From: Thiomonas sp.
Lineage (GTDB): Bacteria; Pseudomonadota; Gammaproteobacteria; Burkholderiales; Burkholderiaceae_C
NCBI GenBank assembly: GCA_027311065.1
Contig: DAICZP010000094.1
Span: 1-64,000, forward strand
Direction of reading: 5' to 3'
DNA length: 64,000 nt
The position numbers were made by a program, and so were the translations under genes. The stretch's first letter is position 1, and each line of letters opens with the position of its first letter. The notes under the pieces were generated by a model that saw only the letters and a program-made list of their open reading frames with translations, was not told where the DNA came from and ran no database searches. This document shows, piece after piece, positions 42,528-49,605 of this stretch.

Positions 42528-42555
42528 TGTCACGACCTTGTCACCCACAAGTCAT
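42528..42555. promoter_or_regulatory. Direct-repeat operator upstream of the orphan regulator gene
   Basis: TGTCAC, TGTCAC and GTCAT occur with exactly 11-bp periodicity (G at 42529, 42540, 42551), the geometry of OmpR/PhoB-family sites. The first 17 bases, TGTCACGACCTTGTCAC, recur with three changes at 43470-43486 before the TonB receptor gene. Located 33 bp upstream of the regulator ATG. Confidence 0.55.
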
Positions 42556-42587
42556 GAAATGGCCTTTTTGATCCTGGCACATTCCCC

Positions 42588-43370
42588 ATGCATATTCAAC
42601 TGCTGCAGGCAGCGCAGTCCGTCCATGCGCTAGGTGTCTCGCTGTTGCATGGGTCAACCCTGTTCGCCGGTTTTGGCGGCGACAGGACGCACGCGCTGCT
42701 GCATGTGCGTTTTAGCGACGAGGATGACCCGTTTCCAGCGGCAACGGCGCAAGTATTCGATCCCGATTCAGCCTTGAAGCACCTGCGGCTGGGTCGGGCC
42801 TGGGGGGTGGTGATTTGCTGCACTGAAGGATCCAAGCAAAGCATCTATACGTGGTTGATGCAGGTGCGGCAGCTCGATTGCGCGGGGGATGTCGTCGTGC
42901 TGGTGCTCGTCGATGACCTCGCCGGCACGACCGCCGCGATGCTGTTTCGGGCCGGGGCGGATCTCGTGCTGCCGCGCCAGACGTCACCGGCGCTGGTGAG
43001 GCTGCAGCTGGAACGACTGCGTGATCGGTTGTTCAGTTCCGTGGATGGCGATCTGGCCCTCGGCGAGGGTGTCACCCTGCTGGTTGCTGCCGGCGAGATG
43101 CAGTGCCAGCGCCAACGCCATGCGGTGCCCCCGCAGTCCCTGCGCTTGTTAGCTACTCTCGCGCGCAATCCAGACCGCGTGCTCAGCATCGCCAGATTGC
43201 GAATGGCGCTGGATATTCCAGCCTCTGCCGGTGACCAGGCTTTGCACAATGCGGTGGCGCGCTTGCGCCGCCTGTTGCGACAGGTCAATCTTGGCGACTG
43301 TCTGCAAACCTTGCATGGCGTTGGTTACCGCTGGCAATTGCGTGCGCCGAACCCGCTGCTCGAGGCTTGA
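42588..43370 (+). CDS. Orphan winged-helix regulator with pseudo-receiver domain
   Basis: 260 residues. Residues about 60-145 look like the second half of a receiver domain (GVVICC, VVVLVLVDDLAGTTAAMLFRAGADLVLP), but the beta-3 phosphoacceptor aspartate is absent: the strand ends in Cys77-Cys78. Residues about 180-255 form an OmpR/PhoB-type winged helix (LRLLATLARNPDRVLS ... LHGVGYRWQL). There is no neighbouring kinase gene. It is followed by a TonB-dependent receptor and a cytochrome c on the same strand, and both the regulator and the receptor genes carry the same direct repeats upstream, which suggests local control and autoregulation. The signal is unknown. Confidence 0.75.
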   Translation: MHIQLLQAAQSVHALGVSLLHGSTLFAGFGGDRTHALLHVRFSDEDDPFPAATAQVFDPDSALKHLRLGRAWGVVICCTEGSKQSIYTWLMQVRQLDCAGDVVVLVLVDDLAGTTAAMLFRAGADLVLPRQTSPALVRLQLERLRDRLFSSVDGDLALGEGVTLLVAAGEMQCQRQRHAVPPQSLRLLATLARNPDRVLSIARLRMALDIPASAGDQALHNAVARLRRLLRQVNLGDCLQTLHGVGYRWQLRAPNPLLEA

Positions 43371-43469
43371 GTCCGCATTGATCTGCATGATGCCGCCCTG
43401 GCAAGGGCGCGCGACGCAGCATTCGTGGTTTGGATAGGAACGGGATAGGGTTGTGCCATGACCCTTTCA

Positions 43470-43486
43470 TGTCACGTCCTTGTAAT
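43470..43486. promoter_or_regulatory. Direct-repeat operator / core promoter of the TonB receptor gene
   Basis: TGTCACGTCCTTGTAAT, 14 of 17 bases identical to the motif before the regulator gene and with the same 11-bp repeat. TGTAAT (43481-43486) could also serve as a -10 hexamer, with ATGACC (43458-43463) as -35 at 17-bp spacing; the operator would then lie inside the promoter. Confidence 0.5.
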
Positions 43487-43541
43487 GGCGGACTGAACCC
43501 GTTGGGCCACCCGGCATTCCGTCGCAATTCTTGGAGTAAGC

Positions 43542-45929
43542 ATGAACAAGCAGTCCTTCCGACTGACCCTGATGTCCCAGGCTGTGTTGCTGGTCATCGC
43601 GTCGACCGCCCAGGCTCAGGCCGCTCCCACCGATCTGGGGTCGGTGCAAAGCAGCGCCAACGTCGGCGCACCGCAAAAGAACAAGCAATTCTCCAGCAAG
43701 GTCTACAACCGCAAACAGCTGAAGAACTCGACCCAGGCGGTCAAGGCTGTGACCAAGTCCGAGATCGACCTTTTCGGTCCGGATGGTGGCGGGATGCAGG
43801 CGCTCTCCATTCTGCCGAACGTGCGGATCACCAGCTACAACGCGAGCAGCGTGTCTTCGCGCTCGCAGATTTCGATGCGTGGCGTCAAGGTCGGCTACAA
43901 CTCGATTCCCGGCGATCTGGCAACCAATGCCATCACCGCTGAACTGGACGGCGTCCCTCTCAACAGTCTGGTCCAAGGGACCGGCTGGCACTCTCCCGAA
44001 GTGCCGATCGGCGCATTGATGCAAGGCATCAACGCTGTGCAAGGTCCGGGCAACGCGCGCGAGCGTTGGTACAACAGTCTGGGCGGCACGATCAATTTCA
44101 TTCCGTTGCAGCCGAGCGCGCACGCGCACACCAAGGTCGACTTGTCGTACGGCAGCTTCCATACCGGTGTCGAGTCCGTGGTGCACCAGACGGGCGATCA
44201 CAATGGATGGTCTTCCGTCTTCGGCGTTGCCAATGCCAACAGCCACGCGATTCGCGATGGTGTCAGCAATCTGCCATCCCATACCTTGCAGGCATACGCC
44301 AAGACCCGGAAATCCTTGCAGAACGGGTCGCTGAGCTTCGGTGCCTACGCGGTGCAGAACGACGAGCACCGGCCGAATATGATCCCGATCAGCGGCGCCG
44401 CGGCCACTGCCAGTGGCATCGGCATGAACGGCACCGACGGTCAAGGCAACGCGATCGGTCCGATCTACAGCCAGCAGACCAGCGGCTTCTATTCGACCCT
44501 GCCGGCCACGGTATGGCAGAAGCACAACTATGTGGTCGACTATATGTACTGGGGTCGTCTGCGCCTGAATCTGGCGCCGGACCTGAAGATGTCGAACACC
44601 GCATGGATCCGCAACGGCAACATCAATCACTACCGGCAGAACTACTACCTGACCGGCGGCGCGAATGGCGAGTACTACATCGAGCATTCGCTGACATTTG
44701 GTGATCGCCTGGCCTTCGATCAAACCATCAACCCATGGAACAAGCTGAGCTACGGCGGGTACTTCATCAATTCCCGCTCGACCAACCAGTACATCGGTTA
44801 CACCCCGCGCCCCGGCATCGGTCTGGAAGGCAATGGCCTCACTGCGGCTGACATCAACACAGGTGGCAACAGTGTTTCGCTGAACACGACGACCAACCAG
44901 TACTGGGCAGCGTTCCTGCAGGACACCGTCACCCCCACCACCGGTCTGACGATTGTTCCCGGGGTCCGTTTTGTCAATTTCGAGACCAACTTCTCCAACG
45001 GCAGCCTGGGAGAGACAACCGCACTCGGCGTGGCCTCGACCGCCGGTGATCCAAGTCCTGACGTTTCAACCAGTTTTCACAAGGTTGAGCCCTCGCTCAG
45101 TGCCAATCTTGCGATCAACCCCGAGTTGAGCGCGTTTGGCAGCTACGGTATCGCGTATCACAACCCAAGCGAGAGCAATTACGATACCGGTAGCGCGGTG
45201 GCGCCGAACCTGGCCCTGCTGCAGCTGGTCAAAGCAAAAACCTATGACATGGGTCTGCGCTACGACGGCAAGGAGTGGGCAGGCTTGCGCGACGTCTACG
45301 CCAGCATCGACGTGTTCCGCACGCAGCTGACGAACCAGACCATCAGGTACAGCAACCCCAACAACCCGAATCAAACCATCTTCGGAGGTGGTTCGGCCAC
45401 TCTGACGGGGGCTGATCTGCAGTTGCGCGCGAATGTGAATCGCCAGTGGCTGGGGTTCGCCAACGTGGGCTGGTTGACCAGCAACTGGGACTCGTATGTG
45501 AACTTCAGTTCAGGCCAGAGCTTCAACGGCATGCCGGTCTCGAACGCGCCCAAGCTCACCGCCAACTTCGGGGTCACGTACCGCTATTTCCGTCCCGATG
45601 GCGTCATCGACACCACGCTGTGGGACCAGTACAACGGCGCCTCCTACCTCTATGACAACACTGTAGGCGGACCGTCGACCCAGCAGAATCCGAGCTACAA
45701 CCTGTTGAACCTGAAGGTCAAGTACAGCAGCGCCGGGCTCGCACACATGATTCCGGGTGCACAGGTTGCCACTGTCAGCCTCAGCGTGATGAATCTGCTG
45801 AACAAGCAGTACAACTCGACGGAGTACATTTCCAAGGGTGGCTATTTCCAGACACCCAACGGTGGCTACATCATCGCAAACCCGGGTGCACCGCGCGCGG
45901 TCTTTTTGTCAGCATCCCTCAGCTTCTGA
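43542..45929 (+). CDS. TonB-dependent outer-membrane receptor
   Basis: 795 residues with a signal peptide (cleavage near AQA/QAA), a plug domain from about residue 60 to 195 (MQALSILPNVRITSYN, MRGVKVGYNS, GINAVQGPGNARERWYNSLGGTINF) and a beta-barrel ending in LSASLSF with a terminal Phe, the outer-membrane assembly signal. It has a good ribosome binding site (TTGGAG). The barrel is rich in Asn/Tyr, but the substrate cannot be deduced; no siderophore or exbB/exbD/tonB genes are nearby. The downstream cytochrome and upstream regulator suggest a linked metal or redox role, as inference. Confidence 0.9.
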   Translation: MNKQSFRLTLMSQAVLLVIASTAQAQAAPTDLGSVQSSANVGAPQKNKQFSSKVYNRKQLKNSTQAVKAVTKSEIDLFGPDGGGMQALSILPNVRITSYNASSVSSRSQISMRGVKVGYNSIPGDLATNAITAELDGVPLNSLVQGTGWHSPEVPIGALMQGINAVQGPGNARERWYNSLGGTINFIPLQPSAHAHTKVDLSYGSFHTGVESVVHQTGDHNGWSSVFGVANANSHAIRDGVSNLPSHTLQAYAKTRKSLQNGSLSFGAYAVQNDEHRPNMIPISGAAATASGIGMNGTDGQGNAIGPIYSQQTSGFYSTLPATVWQKHNYVVDYMYWGRLRLNLAPDLKMSNTAWIRNGNINHYRQNYYLTGGANGEYYIEHSLTFGDRLAFDQTINPWNKLSYGGYFINSRSTNQYIGYTPRPGIGLEGNGLTAADINTGGNSVSLNTTTNQYWAAFLQDTVTPTTGLTIVPGVRFVNFETNFSNGSLGETTALGVASTAGDPSPDVSTSFHKVEPSLSANLAINPELSAFGSYGIAYHNPSESNYDTGSAVAPNLALLQLVKAKTYDMGLRYDGKEWAGLRDVYASIDVFRTQLTNQTIRYSNPNNPNQTIFGGGSATLTGADLQLRANVNRQWLGFANVGWLTSNWDSYVNFSSGQSFNGMPVSNAPKLTANFGVTYRYFRPDGVIDTTLWDQYNGASYLYDNTVGGPSTQQNPSYNLLNLKVKYSSAGLAHMIPGAQVATVSLSVMNLLNKQYNSTEYISKGGYFQTPNGGYIIANPGAPRAVFLSASLSF

Positions 45930-46027
45930 CCTCGATACGGTCGGCCATGCGTGGCCGACCGTATCGATGGTATCGGGACCTTCGTAACCTTTTTTCAACG
46001 CACAAGCTCGTCGTTTTCTGGACACCT

Positions 46028-46438
46028 ATGAAATTCAAATCCCTCACCACCGCCGCGATGTTTGCGCTGTCTGCCACCATGACGCTGTGGTCGGCCCCGG
46101 CGGCCTTCGCGGCCGGCACGGATGCGCAGCAGATTGCCCTCGGCCACAAGCTCTACAACGCGCACTGCGCCTCCTGCCATCGTGCTGATGGGCACGGCGG
46201 TGTCCATTTCGCGCACGCGGTGTCGGCTGACTTGCAGGCCCCAGGGCTCGAGCACACCTACCATGAGAACGACGCGCTGATTCTGCGCGCCATTTTGCAA
46301 GCCAGGGACGAGGATGGTGATCGTCTCGATGCGCCGATGCCGAAATGGGAGGGTCGCCTCAGCCAGCCGCAGGCGGAGGCCATCGTCGCGTATCTGCACA
46401 CCTTGCACGCGCACCACGGGCACGCAGCAAAGCGCTGA
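46028..46438 (+). CDS. Exported monohaem cytochrome c
   Basis: 136 residues from the ATG at 46028; signal peptide ending near AFA/AGT; haem site CASCH at about residues 47-51, and a Met in DAPMPKWEGRLS as distal ligand. The His-rich C-terminus (HTLHAHHGHAAKR) could bind metal. Lies 98 bp after the TonB receptor gene on the same strand and ends in a strong hairpin, so receptor and cytochrome likely form one transcript. Confidence 0.88.
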   Translation: MKFKSLTTAAMFALSATMTLWSAPAAFAAGTDAQQIALGHKLYNAHCASCHRADGHGGVHFAHAVSADLQAPGLEHTYHENDALILRAILQARDEDGDRLDAPMPKWEGRLSQPQAEAIVAYLHTLHAHHGHAAKR

Positions 46439-46453
46439 ATCGCTGGCGGTTGC

Positions 46454-46500
46454 GTCTGAATGAACAAAGCCCGCCATCGGCGGGCTTTGTTCATTCAGAC
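46454..46500. terminator. Perfect 22-bp inverted repeat, bidirectional terminator
   Basis: A 22-bp arm, the 3-nt loop ATC and the exact reverse-complement arm. The inner part, AACAAAGCCCGCC-ATC-GGCGGGCTTTGTT, is a standard bidirectional terminator, but pairing continues perfectly for nine more bases on each side. It lies 16 bp after the cytochrome stop. Confidence 0.85.
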
Positions 46501-46638
46501 AAGCGGTGGTCGCACTGCCGGCCTTCCCCGCGCCAAACCAGCCGTAGGCAAGGCGGTTTCGCTTCTAGCCAGAGCGATCTTGCTCTGATACACTTCGATG
46601 CTTTGCCGGATTGTCGACAGGCGAGGCGGCGAAAAATT

Positions 46639-46715
46639 CGGGGTGTAGCTTAGCCTGGTAGAGCGCTACGTTCGGGACGTAGAGGCCGGAGGTTCGAATC
46701 CTCTCACCCCGACCA
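46639..46715 (+). tRNA. tRNA-Pro (anticodon CGG)
   Basis: 77 nt including CCA. Acceptor stem CGGGGTG pairs with CACCCCG; anticodon stem CTACG/CGTAG encloses loop TTCGGGA, so the anticodon is CGG; T arm GGAGG-TTCGAAT-CCTCT; 3' end ACCA is encoded. A terminator-like hairpin follows 26 bp downstream. Its 3' end is the likely insertion point of the accessory DNA that follows. Confidence 0.97.
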
Positions 46716-46740
46716 GATTTCCCTGAGGAATCAGGAACTT

Positions 46741-46772
46741 ACGAAGCCCCGCTTGTCGGGGCTTCGTCGTTT
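46741..46772 (+). terminator. Terminator of tRNA-Pro
   Basis: ACGAAGCCCCG, loop CTTGT, CGGGGCTTCGT (11-bp perfect stem), then CGTTTCC. It is close enough to the tRNA end to stop that transcript, and is nearly symmetric so it may act both ways. Confidence 0.7.
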
Positions 46773-47420
46773 CCGAGACCTTTAGTGGCAAATTGGTGGC
46801 AGATTTGCGGTCGTGGCCTCGCCGTAAACTCAAGGCGTACGTCGCCGAGCTCAAGGAACAGGACTTCAAGCCGAAGCTCAGTCGTACCAACGACAGCTAC
46901 GCCATACGGATTCGTTCCGTAGGTACCCGCAAACAATGTCTGTACGCGTCGAGCGGGGCCGAAGCCCTTCCAGGAGGCAAGCCGATGGCCCCGACTGATT
47001 GCTCGTTAAGGTTGTTCGCGCCCAGGTTCCTGGTCGATGCGTGATGGGGCGCGTAGCGATGCTGTCCAGACAATTTTCTGCAGCCTGATGGTGACGCAGA
47101 AAAGCGGCCGCTCGGAGCCGCGCAGCGCGTCATGGCGCAGCCAATTGGCCTGGAATTTCACGACGAGCTGGGGCGCTTGGGGTGCCGTCACCGGCGGTGG
47201 CGTTGTCGATGATCAAGGCGCTGTTGCCCGGCACGGCCGAGACCCCTGTCGTCGTTCAGGTCGCGAGCGCCATGAACTTCTCTGCAGAGGTACAGCGCTT
47301 AGCTGGCTGCTTGTGGCCTTCGCACCCGTACACCGTGACGGCGTATTGCCTCAGGCACCAATGGGGGCGGATGCCAAACCTCGACGAACCAGAGTCCGCT
47401 AGCTGATCCGACAGGGCCAA
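46773..47420. other. Apparently decayed accessory DNA after tRNA-Pro
   Basis: About 650 bp with only short open frames on either strand. The longest is 83 codons at 46793-47044 (plus), with the basic beginning MVADLRSWPRRKLKAYVAEL; others cover 47006-47191 (minus) and 47182-47406 (plus). I recognise no family in any of them. Position directly behind a tRNA and lack of coherent genes suggest remnants of an integrated element, but no integrase or transposase signature is legible. Confidence 0.4.
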
Positions 47421-47491
47421 TTGGGGTAAACATCGAGTTATTGGGGCAATGAAGATCCAAAATACCCCAATTCGCAGTAGTATTACCCCAT
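47421..47491. promoter_or_regulatory. Array of four half-sites upstream of fic
   Basis: TTGGGGTA (47421), TTGGGGCA (47441), TACCCCAA (47463) and TACCCCAT (47484): two direct copies followed by two inverted copies. Spacing is 20 bp within the first pair and 21-22 bp within the second, i.e. two helical turns. The array ends 24 bp before the Fic start codon, so it should control this gene. Confidence 0.6.
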
Positions 47492-47515
47492 TTTTCCTCG
47501 TCGGGATGCTGCCGC

Positions 47516-48577
47516 ATGCAATCACTCTTGCAAGACTACCTCGTCAAGCTGCGCTTCGACGCGCAGCAGCTGGCGACGTTGCGCGCCCTGGGTGAGTACA
47601 GGGGCAAGCAGCAGCTCTTCGTGGCGCAATCGCCGGAGGTCCTGAGCGACCTGCGACAAGTGGCAGTGGTCGAGTCCACCGAGTCGTCGAACCGCCTGGA
47701 AGGCGTGGTCGTCGCCGCGCACCGGCTCAAATCACTGGTGCTCAAGAATGCCACGCCGCAAAGCCGTTCCGAGCAAGAGGTGGCAGGCTACCGCGATGCC
47801 CTCGGTCTGATCCATGAGAGCGGCGAGCAGATGCCGTTTTCCGAAGGCACGGTCTTGCAGCTGCACGGCATGCTGTACCGCTACATGCCCCAACCAGGCG
47901 GGCACTGGAAGGCCACCAGCAACGACATCGTCGAGCGCCACCCCGATGGCAGCTCACGCATCCGCTTTCGTCCGGTTGCCGCGCACCTAACGCCCATCGC
48001 GATGGCTGACCTGATCGCGCGCTACCGCTTGGCCCTGGACCAGCACTTGGCAGACCCCTTGGTGCTGGTGTCGCTGGCCATCCTCGACTTCCTTTGCATC
48101 CACCCATTCCCGGATGGCAACGGCCGCATGGCACGACTGCTGACCCTGCAGTTGCTCTACCACTTCGACTACGCGGTGGGCCGCTTCATCAGCCTGGAGC
48201 GCATCTTCGAAGAGTCGAAGGAGAGCTACTACGAAACGCTGGAAGCCAGCTCCCAGGGCTGGCACGAAGCTGCACACAACATCGCCCCGTGGCTCGACTA
48301 CTTCTGGGGTGCCCTGTTGCGCGCCTACAAGGAATTTGAAGAGCGCGTGGGCACCATCGAACGCGGCCGGGGCGCCAAGGGTGACCGCGTTCGCTCTGAG
48401 ATTCTCAAACGCCAACTGCCCTTCTCGATATCGGAGATCGAGGAAGCCTGCCCCGGCATCAGCCGCGACATGGTGCGCGTGATCCTGCGCGCCATGAAGG
48501 CCGAGGGGGTGATTGCCCCAACAGGAAAGGGACGCGGCGCGAAATGGTCGCAAGTCAAGGCGGAGGGGAAAACCTGA
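47516..48577 (+). CDS. Fic-family protein (class II, with C-terminal helix-turn-helix)
   Basis: 353 residues. The Fic core motif HPFPDGNGR is complete at residues 196-204 (catalytic His196). An N-terminal inhibitory motif (S/T)xxxE(G/N) is present as S58-N-R-L-E62-G63, placing it in class II, where the inhibitory helix is in the same chain. The C-terminal ~70 residues (KRQLPFSISEIEEACPGIS, MVRVILRAMKAEGVI) look like a winged helix. Fic enzymes usually transfer AMP to target hydroxyls, and some reverse it; the target here is unknown. No antitoxin gene is adjacent. It probably arrived with the tRNA-Pro-linked segment. Confidence 0.9.
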   Translation: MQSLLQDYLVKLRFDAQQLATLRALGEYRGKQQLFVAQSPEVLSDLRQVAVVESTESSNRLEGVVVAAHRLKSLVLKNATPQSRSEQEVAGYRDALGLIHESGEQMPFSEGTVLQLHGMLYRYMPQPGGHWKATSNDIVERHPDGSSRIRFRPVAAHLTPIAMADLIARYRLALDQHLADPLVLVSLAILDFLCIHPFPDGNGRMARLLTLQLLYHFDYAVGRFISLERIFEESKESYYETLEASSQGWHEAAHNIAPWLDYFWGALLRAYKEFEERVGTIERGRGAKGDRVRSEILKRQLPFSISEIEEACPGISRDMVRVILRAMKAEGVIAPTGKGRGAKWSQVKAEGKT

Positions 48578-48590
48578 TGCAGGTTGAGGC

Positions 48591-48609
48591 AATCCTCTCA
48601 CATCGAGCA
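48591..48609. repeat. Degenerate copy of the tRNA-Pro 3' end (possible att site)
   Basis: AATCCTCTCAC is identical to tRNA positions 46697-46707, and the following bases (ATCGAGCAG) resemble the tRNA's CCCGACCAG with three changes. It lies 14 bp after the Fic stop codon, where the right end of an element inserted in the tRNA would be expected. It is short and imperfect, so chance is not excluded. Confidence 0.35.
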
Positions 48610-48639
48610 GGAACTGTTGGTGTTTCTGCTGACGCGAGA

Positions 48640-48915
48640 TCAAACCCTCCGCGCCAACGGCCCGAGTGCTGCACGCTCCAGGGCGGCCAGTTTGCACTCA
48701 AACCGCGCCGAACCGATTTTGGAGCGCTCGATGACGCCGGCGCGAACGGCGCTCGCGTAGTACGCGCGCATCGCATCAAACGGCGCGCGCAGCAGCGTCC
48801 TGACGGCCAAAGCGAGGTTGAAGACGGCGGCGGTGTCGGGGCTTGTTGCTGCATCGTCGTGCGGTGGCGTGCAAAACACGCAAGCAGGGTCCCGGCTGTG
48901 GCCGGTGGTCACCAC
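48640..48915 (-). CDS. Hypothetical small protein downstream of DUF3563 gene
   Basis: 91 codons from a GTG at 48915 that overlaps the stop of the DUF3563 gene. The C-terminal two thirds (AVRTLLRAPFDAMRAYYASA, KLAALERAALG) looks helical and amphipathic. I do not recognise it. It is kept because it is translationally coupled in position to the preceding gene; it may still be spurious. Confidence 0.3.
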   Translation of the reverse strand: MVTTGHSRDPACVFCTPPHDDAATSPDTAAVFNLALAVRTLLRAPFDAMRAYYASAVRAGVIERSKIGSARFECKLAALERAALGPLARRV

Positions 48916-49115
48916 ATCGGCCTCCAGGCTGTAGCGCCTCGCACGGTCGCTCTCGGCAGAAACGGCGCGCGCTGGAGATCGCCGTTCTCGAGTTCGTGTT
49001 GCCGACGCTCGAGGTCTGCCGCATCGACAGACTGCGCCAGATAGCGCTCGTTGCGTTCCAGTTGTGACGCAAGACCTGGAAAAACCTTGTGCAGAAATTG
49101 TTTGACGGTGCGCAT
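48909..49115 (-). CDS. DUF3563-family small protein (copy 1)
   Basis: 68 residues with a GGGAG ribosome binding site upstream. Shares FLH near the N-terminus and the block YLAQSVDAADLERRQHELE with its divergent neighbour at 49370 (YLAHSTDIADLERRMLDLE), the DUF3563 pattern. The C-terminal 25 residues are different. Cytoplasmic, no known function. Its promoter carries the 16-bp palindrome at 49150. Confidence 0.75.
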   Translation of the reverse strand: MRTVKQFLHKVFPGLASQLERNERYLAQSVDAADLERRQHELENGDLQRAPFLPRATVRGATAWRPMW

Positions 49116-49149
49116 GGTGGATCTCCCTGCTGGGAAGCCTCTTCGTGAT

Positions 49150-49165
49150 TTAGGGTTAACCCTAA
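49150..49165. promoter_or_regulatory. Palindromic operator, copy 1
   Basis: TTAGGGTTAACCCTAA, a perfect 16-bp palindrome 35 bp upstream of the minus-strand DUF3563 start. On that strand the sequence reads TAAATTAGGGTTAACCCTAA, aligning with TAGATTAGGGTTAACCCTAA at the other copy. Confidence 0.75.
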
Positions 49166-49297
49166 TTTAGCAGCTTCTCAGCAACCGCGAAAAGCCCACA
49201 CCGTTCGTGTTGCTATGCAGCAATGCCTCTGTCTGCGATCTGACCACGCTGGCAGCGATACCCAGGCTGATTTGTTGCACGTCCTGGCAACATGACC

Positions 49298-49326
49298 TTG
49301 AATTTCGCGTCAATCGGGCCTAGATT
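49298..49326 (+). promoter_or_regulatory. Putative promoter of DUF3563 copy 2
   Basis: TTGAAT, 17-bp spacer, TAGATT. The -10 overlaps the left edge of the palindrome at 49323, so transcription would begin near the palindrome centre. Confidence 0.5.
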
Positions 49327-49342
49327 AGGGTTAACCCTAATC
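49323..49342. promoter_or_regulatory. Palindromic operator, copy 2
   Basis: GATTAGGGTTAACCCTAATC, a perfect 20-bp palindrome whose 16-bp core is identical to copy 1. Placed over the -10/+1 region of the plus-strand DUF3563 gene, a position typical of a repressor operator. The binding protein is unknown. Confidence 0.75.
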
Positions 49343-49347
49343 ACTGG

Positions 49348-49362
49348 CTCCCCTTCGGGGAG
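49348..49362 (+). promoter_or_regulatory. Hairpin covering the ribosome binding site of DUF3563 copy 2
   Basis: CTCCCC, loop TTC, GGGGAG. The 3' arm is the Shine-Dalgarno sequence located 7 bases before the ATG at 49370, so the ribosome binding site is fully paired when the hairpin forms. Confidence 0.55.
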
Positions 49363-49369
49363 AATGATC

Positions 49370-49573
49370 ATGCAAGCTTTCCGGAAGTTTCTTCACGCTC
49401 TCCTCGACATCGATGCGCAGCAGCGTCTTGACGAAGACTATCTGGCCCATTCAACCGATATTGCGGACCTCGAGCGCCGCATGCTCGACTTGGAAATGGA
49501 CCATCATGGTGCATTTTCACCGCAGTTCGACGCCCACGACGCGATTGCCGATCACGGCCGTCCTCGCTGGTAA
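49370..49573 (+). CDS. DUF3563-family small protein (copy 2)
   Basis: 67 residues from the ATG at 49370, chosen because GGGGAG is 7 bases upstream (an ATG at 49364 would be too close). MQAFRKFLHALL and YLAHSTDIADLERRMLDLE align with copy 1; the tail is rich in His and Asp (MDHHGAFSPQFDAHDAI). Unknown function. Both copies are divergent and share the operator. Confidence 0.72.
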   Translation: MQAFRKFLHALLDIDAQQRLDEDYLAHSTDIADLERRMLDLEMDHHGAFSPQFDAHDAIADHGRPRW

Positions 49574-49605
49574 AACCAGCCGCCACCGCATGCGGTGGCA
49601 ACTGG

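Noticed and set aside
43467-44723. 418-codon open frame antisense to the TonB receptor
   Set aside because: Shadow of the receptor gene with no family features; the receptor's signal peptide, plug and terminal Phe are decisive.
46666-46890. Minus-strand frame ending in GFEPPASTSRT after the tRNA
   Set aside because: The tail is just the reverse translation of the tRNA-Pro gene, a well-known annotation artefact.
49150-49165. Telomere-like TTAGGG repeat
   Set aside because: Only a single palindromic unit occurs at each of two places; it is an operator-like site, not a tandem repeat.
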